64,000 nucleotides of DNA, taken from contig NC_082685.1 of the NCBI RefSeq assembly GCF_949987515.2, positions 25,932,168 to 25,996,167 on the forward strand, read 5' to 3'. Below, in pieces: positions 54,780 to 64,000 of the stretch. This stretch comes from Delphinus delphis. Its lineage: Eukaryota; Chordata; Mammalia; Artiodactyla; Delphinidae. Both the position numbers and the translations under genes were made by a program. Positions within the stretch are counted from its first letter, which is position 1; every line of letters begins with the position of its first letter. The notes beneath the pieces are model-generated. The model made no database searches. It saw only the letters and a list, made by a program, of their open reading frames with translations, and was not told where the DNA came from.

Positions 54780-56110
54780 TAAGCCTGAAGTATTTTGTTA
54801 TGCTGGAAAATAAAATGTGACTTGCCTATACAAGTCACAAGGCATTGGAGCCCATTTGAAGGGGCTCTCGCTGGTCAAATGAGGGACAACCTGAGCACCA
54901 AGAAAATTAAGGACAACAATTAATTTTAAGACATTGAAAAATAATGATTCATGAGTTAATACTGATAATAAATAGATAGAAAAGTACATGGGGAGTAAGG
55001 AGAGCTCTTGCTTACAGCAGAATGTTGTTGACTGACTGATTAATGTGGAGTATGCTAGAGTTAAAAAATCATTCTGCAACCATCATGGTAAAGACGGTCC
55101 AGGCAAGGATACTTACTCAATAGCTGCTAAATCTGGGAGGGGATTTTGATAAGGAGCAGTATATTTGCATGATGTTAAGGTGTCTCTCCACAGATCGTGT
55201 ATTAGTTGGAAGTGAAGAATAGTAACTATACAGTAGAGAAATTGCGGAACACCTACTCTGCATGATCAAAATTAACATCAACTTTGAGGGGTAGATGGAC
55301 ATTATTTACCCTCAGATGCAATGAGCTGAGAAGGACACAGTATCACAGCCTGGAATACAAAAGCTGAATCTAACTATAAGGAGATTATGGGGGGAAAATC
55401 TATTTTAAAAAAAGAAGGAACTGAATTCTTTAAAAATATCAATGTTATAAAAGACAGAAGGCTGTGGATTTATTCCAGATTAAAGGAGACTAAAAAGACA
55501 TGACAATTAAGTTCAATACCTGATCCCAGGCTGGATCCTAAAATAAAGACAAAAAATTCTGTATAGCACATTATTTAGACAAAATGGATAAAATTAGAAT
55601 TGAATAAAAGTTTGTATCAATGTTAAATTAGGTAAAAATTGGACTAAAGTATTATATCAACTGACAATGTACTGAACTTGATAACTAAACTATGGTTACC
55701 TAAGGAAATATCTTTTTTTTTTTTTTTTCCCTTTATCCACGCCGTGCAACTTGTGGGATCTCAGTTCCTTGACCAGGGATTGAACCAAGGCCATAACAAT
55801 GAAAGCCCAGAATCCTAACCACTAGGCCACCAGGGAACTCCCAGGAAATATCTTTATTCTTAGGAAATACACACTGAAATACTTAGGGGTAAAGAGCCAT
55901 GAGGTATACATGTAAGCAACCTACCCTCAAGTGATTCAGGGGGAAAAAATTGTGTGTGTGTGTGCGGGGGGAAATGAGAGGGAACATATGATAAAGCAGA
56001 TGGGGGTAAATATGGGTAAAGGGTACATGAATGTTCTATATATTGTTTCCAGTTTTGCAACTTTTCTCTAATTTTGAAATTATTTCTACATAAAAAGTGA
56101 AAAAATTACA
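54780..56110 (+). mobile_element. Old L1 (L1ME type) 3' end, plus strand
   Basis: GATTAAAGGAGACTAAAAAG, ACATGACAATTAAGTTCAAT, CCCAGGCTGGATCCTAAAAT, GGAAATACACACTGAAATAC, TGCAACTTTTCTCTAATTTT and GAAATTATTTCTACATAAAA are the L1ME 3' UTR in sense, ending in an A-rich tail at about 56108. The 5' part before 55070 is weaker. A CHR-SINE interrupts it at 55716-55842. Confidence 0.8.
55716..55842 (-). mobile_element. CHR-family SINE, short form
   Basis: CCGTGCAACTTGTGGGATCT, GGGATTGAACCAAGGCC and CCACCAGGGAACTCCC with a leading T-run. AGGAAATATCTTT is identical at 55703-55715 and 55843-55855. Confidence 0.94.
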
Positions 56111-56379
56111 GTGAAATTTTTATGCCTTGTTATGGTTGTAGGTAATCTCTTGGCAATAAATAAATTAATGCAGCCTGAAAAAAAATCTGATGTGATTACC
56201 CTATCGTGCCATTATTATCATATACATTGCCTATATATATGTATAAATCCCACAATATATTCTTTTTTTCTTAAACTGACTTTTTTAATTAATAGAAGAA
56301 AAAATATAACCTTTTGTTCTTACTCACATATTTATTATTTCTGATGCTCTTCAAGCCTTCTAGTAGACCTGGGTTTCCA
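56111..56379. other. Unassigned AT-rich sequence
   Basis: Short AT-rich gap with nothing recognised. Confidence 0.3.
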
Positions 56380-57445
56380 TCTGATGCCATTTCTTTTCAA
56401 CCTGAAAAAACTTAATTTAGCATTTTTATATTTCAAGCTGACTGATAAGAAAGTCTCTACATTTTTATTTACCCCCCCCCAAATTTTTATTTTACCTTCA
56501 TTTTTGAAGGGTATTTGTACTTAACATAGAATCCTAGGTTAATAATTTTTTTCACTCACACTTTAAAGATACATTTTCATTGCCTTCTGGATGTTATTGT
56601 TTTGACGAGGAGTTGGCCATCATTTGTACATTTATTCCTTTGTGTGGGTATTGTGTTATTACTTCTTTTCATTAGTTTCAGCTTCTTAGCTGAAATTCCT
56701 CATCTGTTCTATAATTATAACAATGTTTTCCTTTAAATCCTTGAACATATTTATAAAACCCCTTAGAGGCGCTCTTCTGCTAATTCAGACATTTAGATAG
56801 TCTCAGAGTTAGTTTCTAGTGAGTCACACTTTTTTTGTTTCTTTGAATGTCTAATAATTTTTTATTGTATATTGAACATTTTAAACAATATCTTTTTTTT
56901 TTTTTTTTTTTTTTACGGTATGCGGGCCTCTCACTGTTGTGGCCTCTCCTGTTGCGGAGCACAGGCTTCAGACGCGCAGGCTCAGCGGCCATGGCTCACA
57001 GGCCCAGCCACTCCGCGGCATGTGGGATGTTCCCGGACCGGGGCACGAACCTGCATCCCCTGCATCGGCAGGCAGACTCTCAACCACTGTGCCACCAGGG
57101 AAGCCCTAAACAATATCTTATACAGCCTCTGGATTTAGTTATCTTCCTTTGAAGAATGTTGATTCCTGTTCTAGCAAGCAGGTAACTTGGTTCAGTTTAA
57201 AATCCAAACTCAGTCTCCTCTGTTATGAATGGAAGCTGAAACTGCTTAATTTCTTCAACTTCCCAAATACTGCTTTTTACTGAGAATCTTGCAGTCTTCC
57301 CTACACACACACAGTTCAGGAGTCAACAAGAATTTGAGGTAGTTTTGATGCAGATTTTTGAGGTTTCACATTTTGTGGCTCCCTCCTTTCCAGTATTTCT
57401 CCCTTGATTTCTACCCTCTGGCAGCCTCAAACTCCATCTTCTGAC
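56380..57445 (-). mobile_element. Old L1-like sequence, minus strand, hit by a SINE
   Basis: TTTCAACCTGAAAAAACTTA, TTTTTATTGTATATTGAACA, then after the SINE CAATATCTTATACAGCCTCT and TGAAGAATGTTGATTCCTGT. Weak antisense similarity to the L1 3' block seen at 26.1 and 32.8 kb. A C(10) run lies at about 56473-56482. Confidence 0.5.
56895..57106 (-). mobile_element. CHR-family SINE
   Basis: A long T-tail (about 22 T), then ACGGTATGCGGGCCTCTCAC, ending CCACCAGGGAAGCCC. TAAACAATATCTT is identical at 56882-56894 and 57107-57119. Confidence 0.95.
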
Positions 57446-57774
57446 TCTTCAATCCAGTATAAGTGAAGCTTTTTACTTGAGTTCTAACCACTCTGGGCTA
57501 AGTAGATTGGGGTATATTCTCAGGAAAAAACCTAGTCAACTTCCCTTTTGTTTCTTTCTGCTTTTGGTAACTCTCCATTGCCTTCAAATAGTTGATTTGT
57601 CCAGGGCGTACTATTATTTGCAGAAGGGTTATTACAATACAAGGTACTCTACCATTATTGGAAGAGGAAAGGAAAGCCAGTGGTATGATAATGTATAACA
57701 AGGAAACACTCCTAGGATGGAAGTGGGAGTGATGAATGTGGTTGGGGAAGCCAGAAACGTGGTCTGCAGAATAG
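57446..57774. other. Unassigned sequence
   Basis: A 67-73-codon frame lies on each strand at 57477-57701. Neither is protein-like. Confidence 0.35.
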
Positions 57775-57945
57775 CTGGGCTGGATTAAAATTCCACTCCA
57801 CTTCCTGGCTGTGTGACTTTGGGTAAGTCACTTCACCTCTCTGAGCCCAACATCTTCTGCAGCAATCTTTCCTAAAGTTGTTAAAGGAGCCACTCTATGT
57901 AAACCCTTGGCACATAGTGAGCATTTAAATGGTTCCTATTCTGAC
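57775..57945 (+). repeat. MIR SINE
   Basis: TCCACTTCCTGGCTGTGTGA, CTTTGGGTAAGTCACTTCAC and TTGGCACATAGTGAGCATTT follow the MIR consensus. Confidence 0.78.
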
Positions 57946-57949
57946 TTAA

Positions 57950-58604
57950 TGAGGGGAAAAAAAGTATGTTTGGAGTTAGCAACAGGACAGGTTGATTCCT
58001 CCTGTTTGTTTTGGAAAATAAGTCTTAAACTCACAGCCATGACAGAGTCTGACATCACCCGATATCAGACAGTTTAAGAATCACACTCTTAATTGAACAT
58101 TTTCTGAGTTTGTGATTAATTGTAGTCTTTTCAGATCCTTTCCCTGAGAATTTCATTTTTCTCCCCACCCACCCAGGGGTCAGGCTTACAGTGTAACAAG
58201 TACAATAAATCCCTCACTGAAGATGGCCTCCTTCTAGTGCAAGCTGCAGCAGAGCTCATCTGGATTATAAACCTAGGCGGTTTGGAGTCACCTGGTGAGG
58301 TTTATGTGTAGCAGCTGGGGCCCAGCCTACCTAATTAGGACCAGAGAGTGGTCGCGAAGGGACAGGCACACATTCTAGGTGCCCTCTTCCAGTGTCTGTT
58401 TCTAATAACAGCAGCAAGTAGCAGAGGCAGCAGAGTGAGCCTAGTGACATCATCCCCCCAGCTGTTTTATACATCTGTAACATGGCTCATTAGGACTCTC
58501 TTAACACCTCATCCTTCCCTGCTCCACGCAGCTCCAGTTACATGAGAAAGGGTGCTCTAGCATTCAAGGACCGCCCCCCCACACCCCCGAGAAGGAGATC
58601 AGGG
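57950..58604. other. Intron-like sequence downstream of the candidate exon
   Basis: On the minus strand this follows the candidate exon's donor site. It holds a C-rich run at 58572-58586. No repeat family was recognised and no further exon is supported. Confidence 0.35.
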
Positions 58605-58609
58605 CTTAC

Positions 58610-58786
58610 TTCAGGGTCAAAGATTAGCTTGGGCGCTCTCCCAGTAATCAGAATTTTCACAAGGACATCCCCATTAGCACACGCTCCTTTTAAAGTGCTA
58701 ATGGCTTCAATGTGAGGCTGGTACTTCTGCATGATCACCGCTATTGGAGGCCAACTTTGTATTGGGGAGTAGAGCATCGGCAGCAG
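58610..58786 (-). CDS. Candidate single coding exon of an unidentified minus-strand gene
   Basis: On the minus strand a CTGCAG acceptor (AG at 58787-58788) is followed by 177 bases open in one frame and a GTAAGC donor (58604-58609). This gives 59 codons, phase 0 at both ends. The translation has protein-like text, for example QKYQPHIEAISTLKG (from residue 20) and GDVLVKILITGRAPKLIFDP (residues 39-58). The order of beta-like VLVKILITG then a Pro-x-Leu-x-Phe-Asp-Pro segment recalls the linker between successive ASH/MSP-type domains of cilia proteins. That is only an inference. The polypyrimidine tract before the acceptor is weak, an upstream in-frame TAA closes the frame, and no neighbouring exon was found in the window, so it could also be a relic exon or a chance frame. 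It does not overlap any repeat. Confidence 0.45.
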
Positions 58787-58799
58787 CTGCAGAAATGTT

Positions 58800-59170
58800 T
58801 TTGCTTATTTTGAGCATTCTAAGTTTTTCCTAGCCATGAATAACAACAATCGAATAAATCATCCCACAGTTTGTAGAGAATGGCTGTTTTTCCAGGCAGA
58901 ACAAAGAAATAGCATATCGTGAGCTACGGATGGGAAGCGTAAAAAATTCCCCTGTATTTATATGTGGCAGTTAACTCCATATATTTAGATATTTGAAGTT
59001 GTATTAAGTCAGATGAAGGAGGAAAGCTTCCTAGATTTCACTGGAAAGCCTAAATTACTAAACTAAAAAATGAAAGTTTTATTACTATCAAGTATATTAC
59101 ATATTCTAAAATAAAATATAAGTGAGGTTTCCATAATAAAAAGGAAAGTTTTATCAATAGACAGCCTCCT
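58800..59170. other. Intron-like AT-rich sequence upstream of the candidate exon
   Basis: No repeat is recognised. On the minus strand it would precede the candidate exon. No further exon is visible. Confidence 0.35.
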
Positions 59171-59174
59171 GGAA

Positions 59175-59400
59175 TGAAGCAGAGACCTTCGGTTTAGAGG
59201 ACTTGGTTTGAGTTCTACAATTTACTGGGGGGCAGTGGGGAGTACAGGGATTCATTTTACCTCTTTAAATTTCCTCATCTTCGAATGGGTATGATAAAAA
59301 TACCTCATAGGTTTTTGGAGAGGATTACAAATATAAAAAGTAGAAAGTGCCCAGCATTGTAGCTATCACAAGATAAGTACTTGAATATGTTAGCTATTAT
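59175..59400 (+). repeat. MIR SINE
   Basis: TTAGAGGACTTGGTTTGAGT, TTTAAATTTCCTCATCTTCG, AATGGGTATGATAAAAATAC and AAGATAAGTACTTGAATATG are a diverged full-length MIR. Confidence 0.7.
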
Positions 59401-59631
59401 TATTGTTGTTATCACTATTATCATTTCTTCTATAACTGTGTAATTGTGGAAATGCAAAGGAGTAACGGATATATACATATTTGATCAACCATTAAGTGCT
59501 GCATGTACCATGTTTCAATCAGCATAAAATGATATCGGTTGCAAGATGATTATCTTATTTTCTCTAAGAAAGAAAAATGTTGTCTGCCTTCTTGTTACAT
59601 CCACTGTGAGATACATCCTTTTCAGTTCAGA

Positions 59632-60390
59632 TACAGCAGGTTATGCTGCTATAACAAACAACTACAGAGTTCTAGCGGCTTACACGATCAAAGTTTATTT
59701 CCAGCTTATGTTACATGTCAAGTGCAGGGTGTGGGAGGGCTTTGCTCACTGTGGTCACTTGGGGACTGTATTAGTTTACTCAGGCTGTCATAAGAAAGTA
59801 CCACAGACCAGGTGGCTTCAACAACAGAAATTTATTCCTTCACTGGTTCTGGAGCTTTCAAGATCAAGATTAAGGCACTGGCAGGGTTGATTTCTTCTGA
59901 GGCCTCTCTCCTCGGTTTGTAGACAGCCGCCTTCTCCCTGTGTCTTCACATGGTCTTCCCTCTGTGTGCGTCTGTGTCTTAATCGCCTCTTCTTATAAAC
60001 ACATCAGTCATACTGAATTAAGGCCCACATAATGACCTCATTTTAACTTAATTGCCTCTTTAAAGGCCCTGTTTCCAAATACAGTCCCATCCCCAGGTAC
60101 TGGGGGTTAGGACTTCAACACAGGAATTTTGAGGGGACACAACTCAGACCATGGCAAGAACCCAGACTAGTGGAGGCTCCGTCTCATCCTGTGCTCCCGC
60201 CAATATTTGGCAGGGACAAGGGTACATGGCAAGCTGCACTGGCTTGTCAAGGCTTCCACTCGGAAACCACACTGTTGGCCAAAGTAAGTTACACGGGCAT
60301 ATTGCACTTCAAGGGCTTTGCAACAGGAGAAGTGCGTGCTACCTTGTTCCTAGAGCAAAGAGAACCAGTGTATTTGGACACAGCTTAATA
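59632..60390 (-). mobile_element. Old MaLR-like LTR, split by another LTR
   Basis: TGCTGCTATAACAAACAACT, GCGGCTTACACGATCAAAGT, TTATGTTACATGTCAAGTGC and GCTTTGCTCACTGTGGTCAC are the left part (59632-59766). After the inner LTR it resumes with GAGGCTCCGTCTCATCCTGT, GGCCAAAGTAAGTTACACGG and AGCAAAGAGAACCAGTG. Solo and non-coding. Confidence 0.68.
59767..60156 (-). mobile_element. MLT1-like (MaLR) LTR, minus strand
   Basis: TGTATTAGTTTACTCAGGCT, ACCAGGTGGCTTCAACAACA, GTTCTGGAGCTTTCAAGATC, CTGAATTAAGGCCCACATAA, TGACCTCATTTTAACTTAAT and GTACTGGGGGTTAGGACTTC, ending CATGGCA. The full reversed LTR runs TG to CA as expected. It sits inside the older LTR, and both flanks of the older LTR are in order. 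Confidence 0.87.
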
Positions 60391-60494
60391 ACTCCCACAC
60401 AGTTCAGTTACAGAGATGCTAACGTGTGAAAAAAAACTGTGTATCTTAGAACCAAAAAAATGGGAGATATAAGAGATTGTAATTACTGCATGGT
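60391..60494. other. Unassigned short gap
   Basis: A-rich stretch with nothing recognised. Confidence 0.3.
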
Positions 60495-60580
60495 AAGAGT
60501 GACCATTAGTCAAGTCACCCTCTCTCAGCCTTAATTTTCCCATCTAGAAAATGGGTTAGAGAGTTCTCTAACTATCAATA
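60495..60580 (+). repeat. MIR SINE fragment
   Basis: GTCAAGTCACCCTCTCTCAG, CCTTAATTTTCCCATCTAGA and AAATGGG are the MIR core. Confidence 0.6.
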
Positions 60581-60623
60581 ACTTAATACTCATAAATTTG
60601 ATTGGTCATTAAAGAAAGGATGA

Positions 60624-60977
60624 GGGACTTCCCTGGTGGTGCAGTGGTTAAGAATCCACCTGCCAGTGCAGGGGACACGGGTTTGAGCCCTGGTCCAGGA
60701 AGATCCCACATGCCATGGAGCAACTAAGCCTGTGTGCCACAACTACTGAGCCTGCGCTCTCGAGCCCATGAGCCACATCTGCTGAGCCCATGCGCCACAG
60801 CTACTGAAGCCCGCACGCATAGAGCCTGTGCTGTGCAACAAGAGAAGCCACCGCAATGAGAAGCCCGCACACCGCAACGAAGAGTAGCCCCTGCTCACCA
60901 CAACTAGAGAAAGCCCGTGTGCAGCAATGAAGACCCAAGGCAGCCAAAACTTAATAAATGAATAAATAAATAAATGA
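60624..60977 (+). mobile_element. CHR-family SINE, long form
   Basis: GGGACTTCCCTGGTGGTGCA, CAGGGGACACGGGTTTGAGC, CACAACTACTGAGCCTGCGC, CACCGCAACGAAGAGTAGCC and a tail of AATA/AATG units. It has one copy of the 60-bp module duplicated in the copy at 29533-30392. Flanks AAAGAAAGGATGAG (60610-60623) and an AAAAAAGAATGA (about 60985) suggest a diverged target duplication. Confidence 0.93.
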
Positions 60978-61177
60978 ATTTTTTAAAAAAGAATGAAATT
61001 CTGCAAGGAATTAGTAAGCTCTTGGGCCTTTGAAAATAATCTGATTTCATAGATTGAGCCCTGTTTTCTTGCAAGCAGGTCCATGAACTTAGAAAGCATG
61101 TGTTATGAACCACTGCAGTTTCTCTCCTCATAATCCATTTCCTTTCCTTCTGTATGGTTCTCAAGGTATGTGGTCAG

Positions 61178-61227
61178 GTTAAGGGACTGAGACTTAAGCC
61201 AAGTTAAGGGACTGAGACTTAAGCCAG
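61178..61227. repeat. 25-bp tandem duplication
   Basis: GTTAAGGGACTGAGACTTAA followed by GCCAA (61178-61202) is repeated as GCCAG (61203-61227): 24 of 25 bases match. A recent local duplication at the edge of the LTR-like repeat. Confidence 0.95.
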
Positions 61228-61229
61228 GC

Positions 61230-61650
61230 TGGTGTCACGTTCCTCTTGGCCACCATCGTTGGCCCAAGGCTGTACCCACGACAAAACCTGAGATGATGAA
61301 AAGAAAATGTTCTCTTTTTTTGCTGAGGCTGCTGGCACAGTTCTCTGCTGGGGGAGCTCTCTCTCGCCCTGGGCATGAAGCAGATCAGATAAAGGGTTCA
61401 GAGTTGCAGGAGCTATTTTGCCACCACAAGAATCCTGAGCCAACATGGTGTTGAGAGTTGTCAAGAAACCAACCTTATTTGACCGTATTTGAACCCCTGG
61501 ATCTAGCTGTGCCTGAAGCCAGGACTTTTCACTAACATGAATCAAAACTTCTTTGTTTTGGATAAAGTACTTTGGAGCTGGGTTTTCTATCACCTGCAAC
61601 TGAAAAGGTCCTAACTGATATAAACTGAAATAATGATTTTGAGCATTAAC
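61230..61650 (+). mobile_element. Old LTR-like repeat
   Basis: GTTCCTCTTGGCCACCATCG, CCTGGATCTAGCTGTGCCTG, AAGCCAGGACTTTTCACTAA, GGAGCTGGGTTTTCTATCAC and CCTAACTGATATA. The same order occurs at 52.9 and 28.5 kb. Minus-strand frames across it are chance. Confidence 0.6.
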
Positions 61651-62429
61651 TGTCATAAGGACCACAATAGTATGCCTGAATGCCAAAAGACACAATTCAG
61701 TGTGACCTTCTTAGCAGTATATAAAAGCCCATTTCTATCGGCAGTACCCATCAGAATTCCTGTCTTGGAACTTTATTTTCTGAGTTGAGCCTAGACAGCC
61801 ATATGAAATTCACTAATGTATTTATTCCCAAAAAAAATCACTGAAGACCTTGTCTATGTATCACTCGGTGGTGCCTTCATAAGTAAATTTCTTTTAGAAT
61901 TCAGTGTTAGGAGAAACCCAAGGAAAGGGTATGCCCTCCTCCCCTTCTGAAAATGCGTGGATAACTAATCTTGTATTCCTTTTTGCTTTGGCTGCCAGGA
62001 AGCCCAGAACTGGATTTAAACCTCAATCTCAGATTATTCTATACCACCTTGTGATCAGAACAATTTTCTTTTCCTTGGTTCTTATGTTCTCTGTATCTCA
62101 TATACTGTGTATGTTTTTGTTTTGCAAATTCCTTAATGGAAGAAGCATGTTATAAACAAATAAAATGTATCCACGTTATTACCATTATATAATAGTGATT
62201 GTAGGAGAGAAGGAGTTTGTAACTATGCTAACATCTCCTCTGAGTTGAAGCCTGAAAAACTAGGCAGAAACCCCCAAATCCAGGGACTGATGTGAATTAC
62301 AGGAACCATGAGTTTTCATTCTCCTGACCCACACAGCCTTCTGTTTTTAATATGATAGTTGAAGCCCCTGAGGAGGTGGATTGCTTCTCTGTGTGGCTTA
62401 GGGGGAAGAAAAATTAATGCGAATCAGAC
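61651..62429. other. Unassigned sequence
   Basis: No gene or repeat family recognised. Confidence 0.3.
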
Positions 62430-62615
62430 GGGTTTTGGCTGCTCACTAGCCATGGGACCTTGGGCAAGTCACGTAACTTGAGTCCCAGTTTTGTCTCACG
62501 TAAAGGAGGAAATGCCCATCACAGGCAGTTGTTGTAGATAGTAGAAGGAGATGCTGATCTGTGGTACCTAGTACAGTGTCTGGCAGACTGAGGCCTCCGT
62601 AAGGCAGCGGTGGCT
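62430..62615 (+). repeat. MIR SINE
   Basis: TGGCTGCTCACTAGCCATGG, GACCTTGGGCAAGTCACGTA, then CACAGGCAGTTGTTGTAGAT and GTGTCTGGCAGACTGAGGCC follow MIR order. Confidence 0.72.
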
Positions 62616-63299
62616 CCCCCTTGCAGGGGGGCGTCCCTGGTTTCTTGTACCAGAGGCCTCTGTGCCTTTGCAGAGCCACACCACTGACCTGATTTCCACA
62701 TCGTGTTAGTTTCCCTTCTGCCTTGTGTCTGTCAATCTTTGCCTTATCCTTCATCCAGAGGCAGCCCAGGAAACAGCTTGTTATAGAGACTTGGCCTTCA
62801 ATGTGATTAGGGTCACCTGGATGAAGCCCCACATGAGGATCATTTCTTTTCTCCATAAGTAGGTGTTAAGGGAAGTCTTTGCAGGGTATTATTTTCTCTC
62901 TCACGATAAAAATTAGGCAGCTGTGCCCTTCTCCCTACTTTGGCTGCTGGGACACTCAGTGGAATAAGCCACAAGCAGATCAACGACTTTAACCAAGCAC
63001 CCAATCTCTATACCAGTCAAAGGACAAGCAAGCTATACCTCTGACTTGAGATGCTCACAGCCCAGAGGGGAAGGTGGAGGGTCCAGTGAAGGGCTGGATG
63101 AGATGGTAGGAGAGGATGCTGCAGTTCTTGGAGTTATTTATTTTCTCAGAGTCTTGATTTTCTCCTAGAACTTATGATTTTCTTCCTCTAGATTTTGGTT
63201 TCCTTACTTATATTTGCAATTGTTATTTGTTTGTTTCATAAGCTACCTTAAATCCTTTGAACAATGAGGTAGAGGTATAGATAGCACATAAATAAAATA
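62616..63299. other. Unassigned sequence
   Basis: No gene or repeat family recognised. A minus-strand 136-codon frame (62446-62856) begins here and ends within the MIR; it is not protein-like. Confidence 0.35.
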
Positions 63300-63795
63300 A
63301 CCTCCGTCTCTTGTCTCTTTTCTGTAGTAGAGTGTCCTTTGCAATGTGACTTTGAAGCTCCTCCCACAAGAGGTGGAGCCTATTTCTCCACCCCTTGAAG
63401 CTGGGCTGCTGTGTGACTTGCTTTGGCCAATAGGATGCAGTGAAAGGGAGGGTGCACCCCTTCCAAGCCTTGGCCTCAGGAGGCCTTGAGGACCACCACT
63501 TGCTGTCTTGGACCTGACCATCACCATGAGAATCATCCTAGGCTAGGCTGCCAGAGGCTGAAGTCCACGTGGAGAACAGCCATCCTACAGCCAACCAAAC
63601 CCCAGGCATGGGAGAGGTCCCAGCCAACCTCAGCAGAGCTACATGGATGACACGTTGCCAACTGCAGACGTGTCAATAAGCCAGCTAAGACCGGTAGGAC
63701 CACTTGGCTGACCTGAAGACTCGTGAGCAATAATAAATGCTTGTGGTTTTAAGCCACTAAGTTTAAGGGTGGCTTGTGACAGAATAGCTAATACA
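63300..63795 (+). mobile_element. MLT1-like (MaLR) LTR, plus strand
   Basis: TGGCCAATAGGATGCAGTGA, AGTCCACGTGGAGAACAGCC, GTTTTAAGCCACTAAGTTTA and GAATAGCTAATACAC. The 'TTTTAAGCCACTAAGTTT' and 'CTAATAC' end is typical of MaLR LTRs. AATAAATGCTTG contains the likely polyadenylation signal (63731-63736). Solo and non-coding. Confidence 0.75.
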
Positions 63796-64000
63796 CTGTC
63801 CTGGTGCCTGCACAGTTACTAGATACCCAGTAAGTGCCTGTTTTATGGAGTGAGATAGTCTCAGGGCATGGAGTGAAGGACCTACACTTTTAAGTGGCTT
63901 TAGTATATTTCCTGGATGATTTAAAAGTTTAAGGAGGGAATATAGCTCCAAGAAGGTGCATTGAACTGGAGCTCGGGAGACCTGGACAACGGTCCCAGAC
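63796..64000. other. Unassigned, with a MIR start at the window end
   Basis: From about 63955 TTGAACTGGAGCTCGGGAGA and CCTGGACAACGGTCCCAGAC resembles the 5' end of a plus-strand MIR that runs off the window. An L2-like end lies near 63820. Confidence 0.4.

Noticed and set aside
1..64000. CRISPR array, operon, phage or plasmid features
   Set aside because: The repeat content and codon-stop pattern are those of a mammalian chromosome. No spaced direct repeats of the CRISPR kind exist.

Overview
This window is a stretch of mammalian nuclear DNA, almost certainly from a cetacean (whale or dolphin). The main clue is a set of thirteen tRNA-derived SINEs that begin GGCTTCCCTGGTGGCGCAGTGG or a close variant and end in A-rich tails. 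I recognise these as the CHR family of cetaceans and their relatives. They sit among L1, L2, MIR, Tigger, MER5A and MaLR-type LTR remnants typical of placental mammals. Nothing is prokaryotic: there are no operons, no long open reading frames, no CRISPR array and no recognisable tRNA or rRNA gene.

Most of the window is intergenic or intronic. I support only one candidate protein-coding segment: a 177-bp, phase-0 exon on the minus strand (58610-58786). It has an AG acceptor, a GTAAGC donor and a 59-residue translation that looks like real protein. I could not identify the gene. If the exon is real, most of the window would be intron of a minus-strand gene.

Layout. 0-7 kb: an old L1 (minus) broken by a Tigger-type DNA transposon and a CHR-SINE. 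7-17 kb: mainly MIR, L2 and an MLT1-like LTR in sequence I otherwise cannot assign, with a 69-nt pure pyrimidine tract. 17-28 kb: a degraded L1 with a younger L1 3' end inside it, an L2 split by a SINE, a 66-bp TG/CG alternating tract and another old L1 with a SINE. 28-33 kb: a record of serial insertion, with an old L1 hit by a long CHR-SINE that was itself hit by a 5'-inverted L1. 33-36 kb: an LTR and a recent-looking CHR-SINE. 36-50 kb: MIR/L2-rich, GC-richer sequence with a MER5A, a hAT-like element and a CAT/CAC microsatellite. 51-57 kb: an LTR split by an L1, two old L1 3' ends head-to-head, and SINEs in or beside them. 57-64 kb: the candidate exon, an LTR nested in an older LTR, a long CHR-SINE and an MLT-like LTR.

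Repeat family names come from remembered consensus features, not a search, so boundaries of old elements are approximate (often within tens of bases). Boundaries of elements with target-site duplications (TSDs) were read directly and are much firmer. No working multi-gene system was found.
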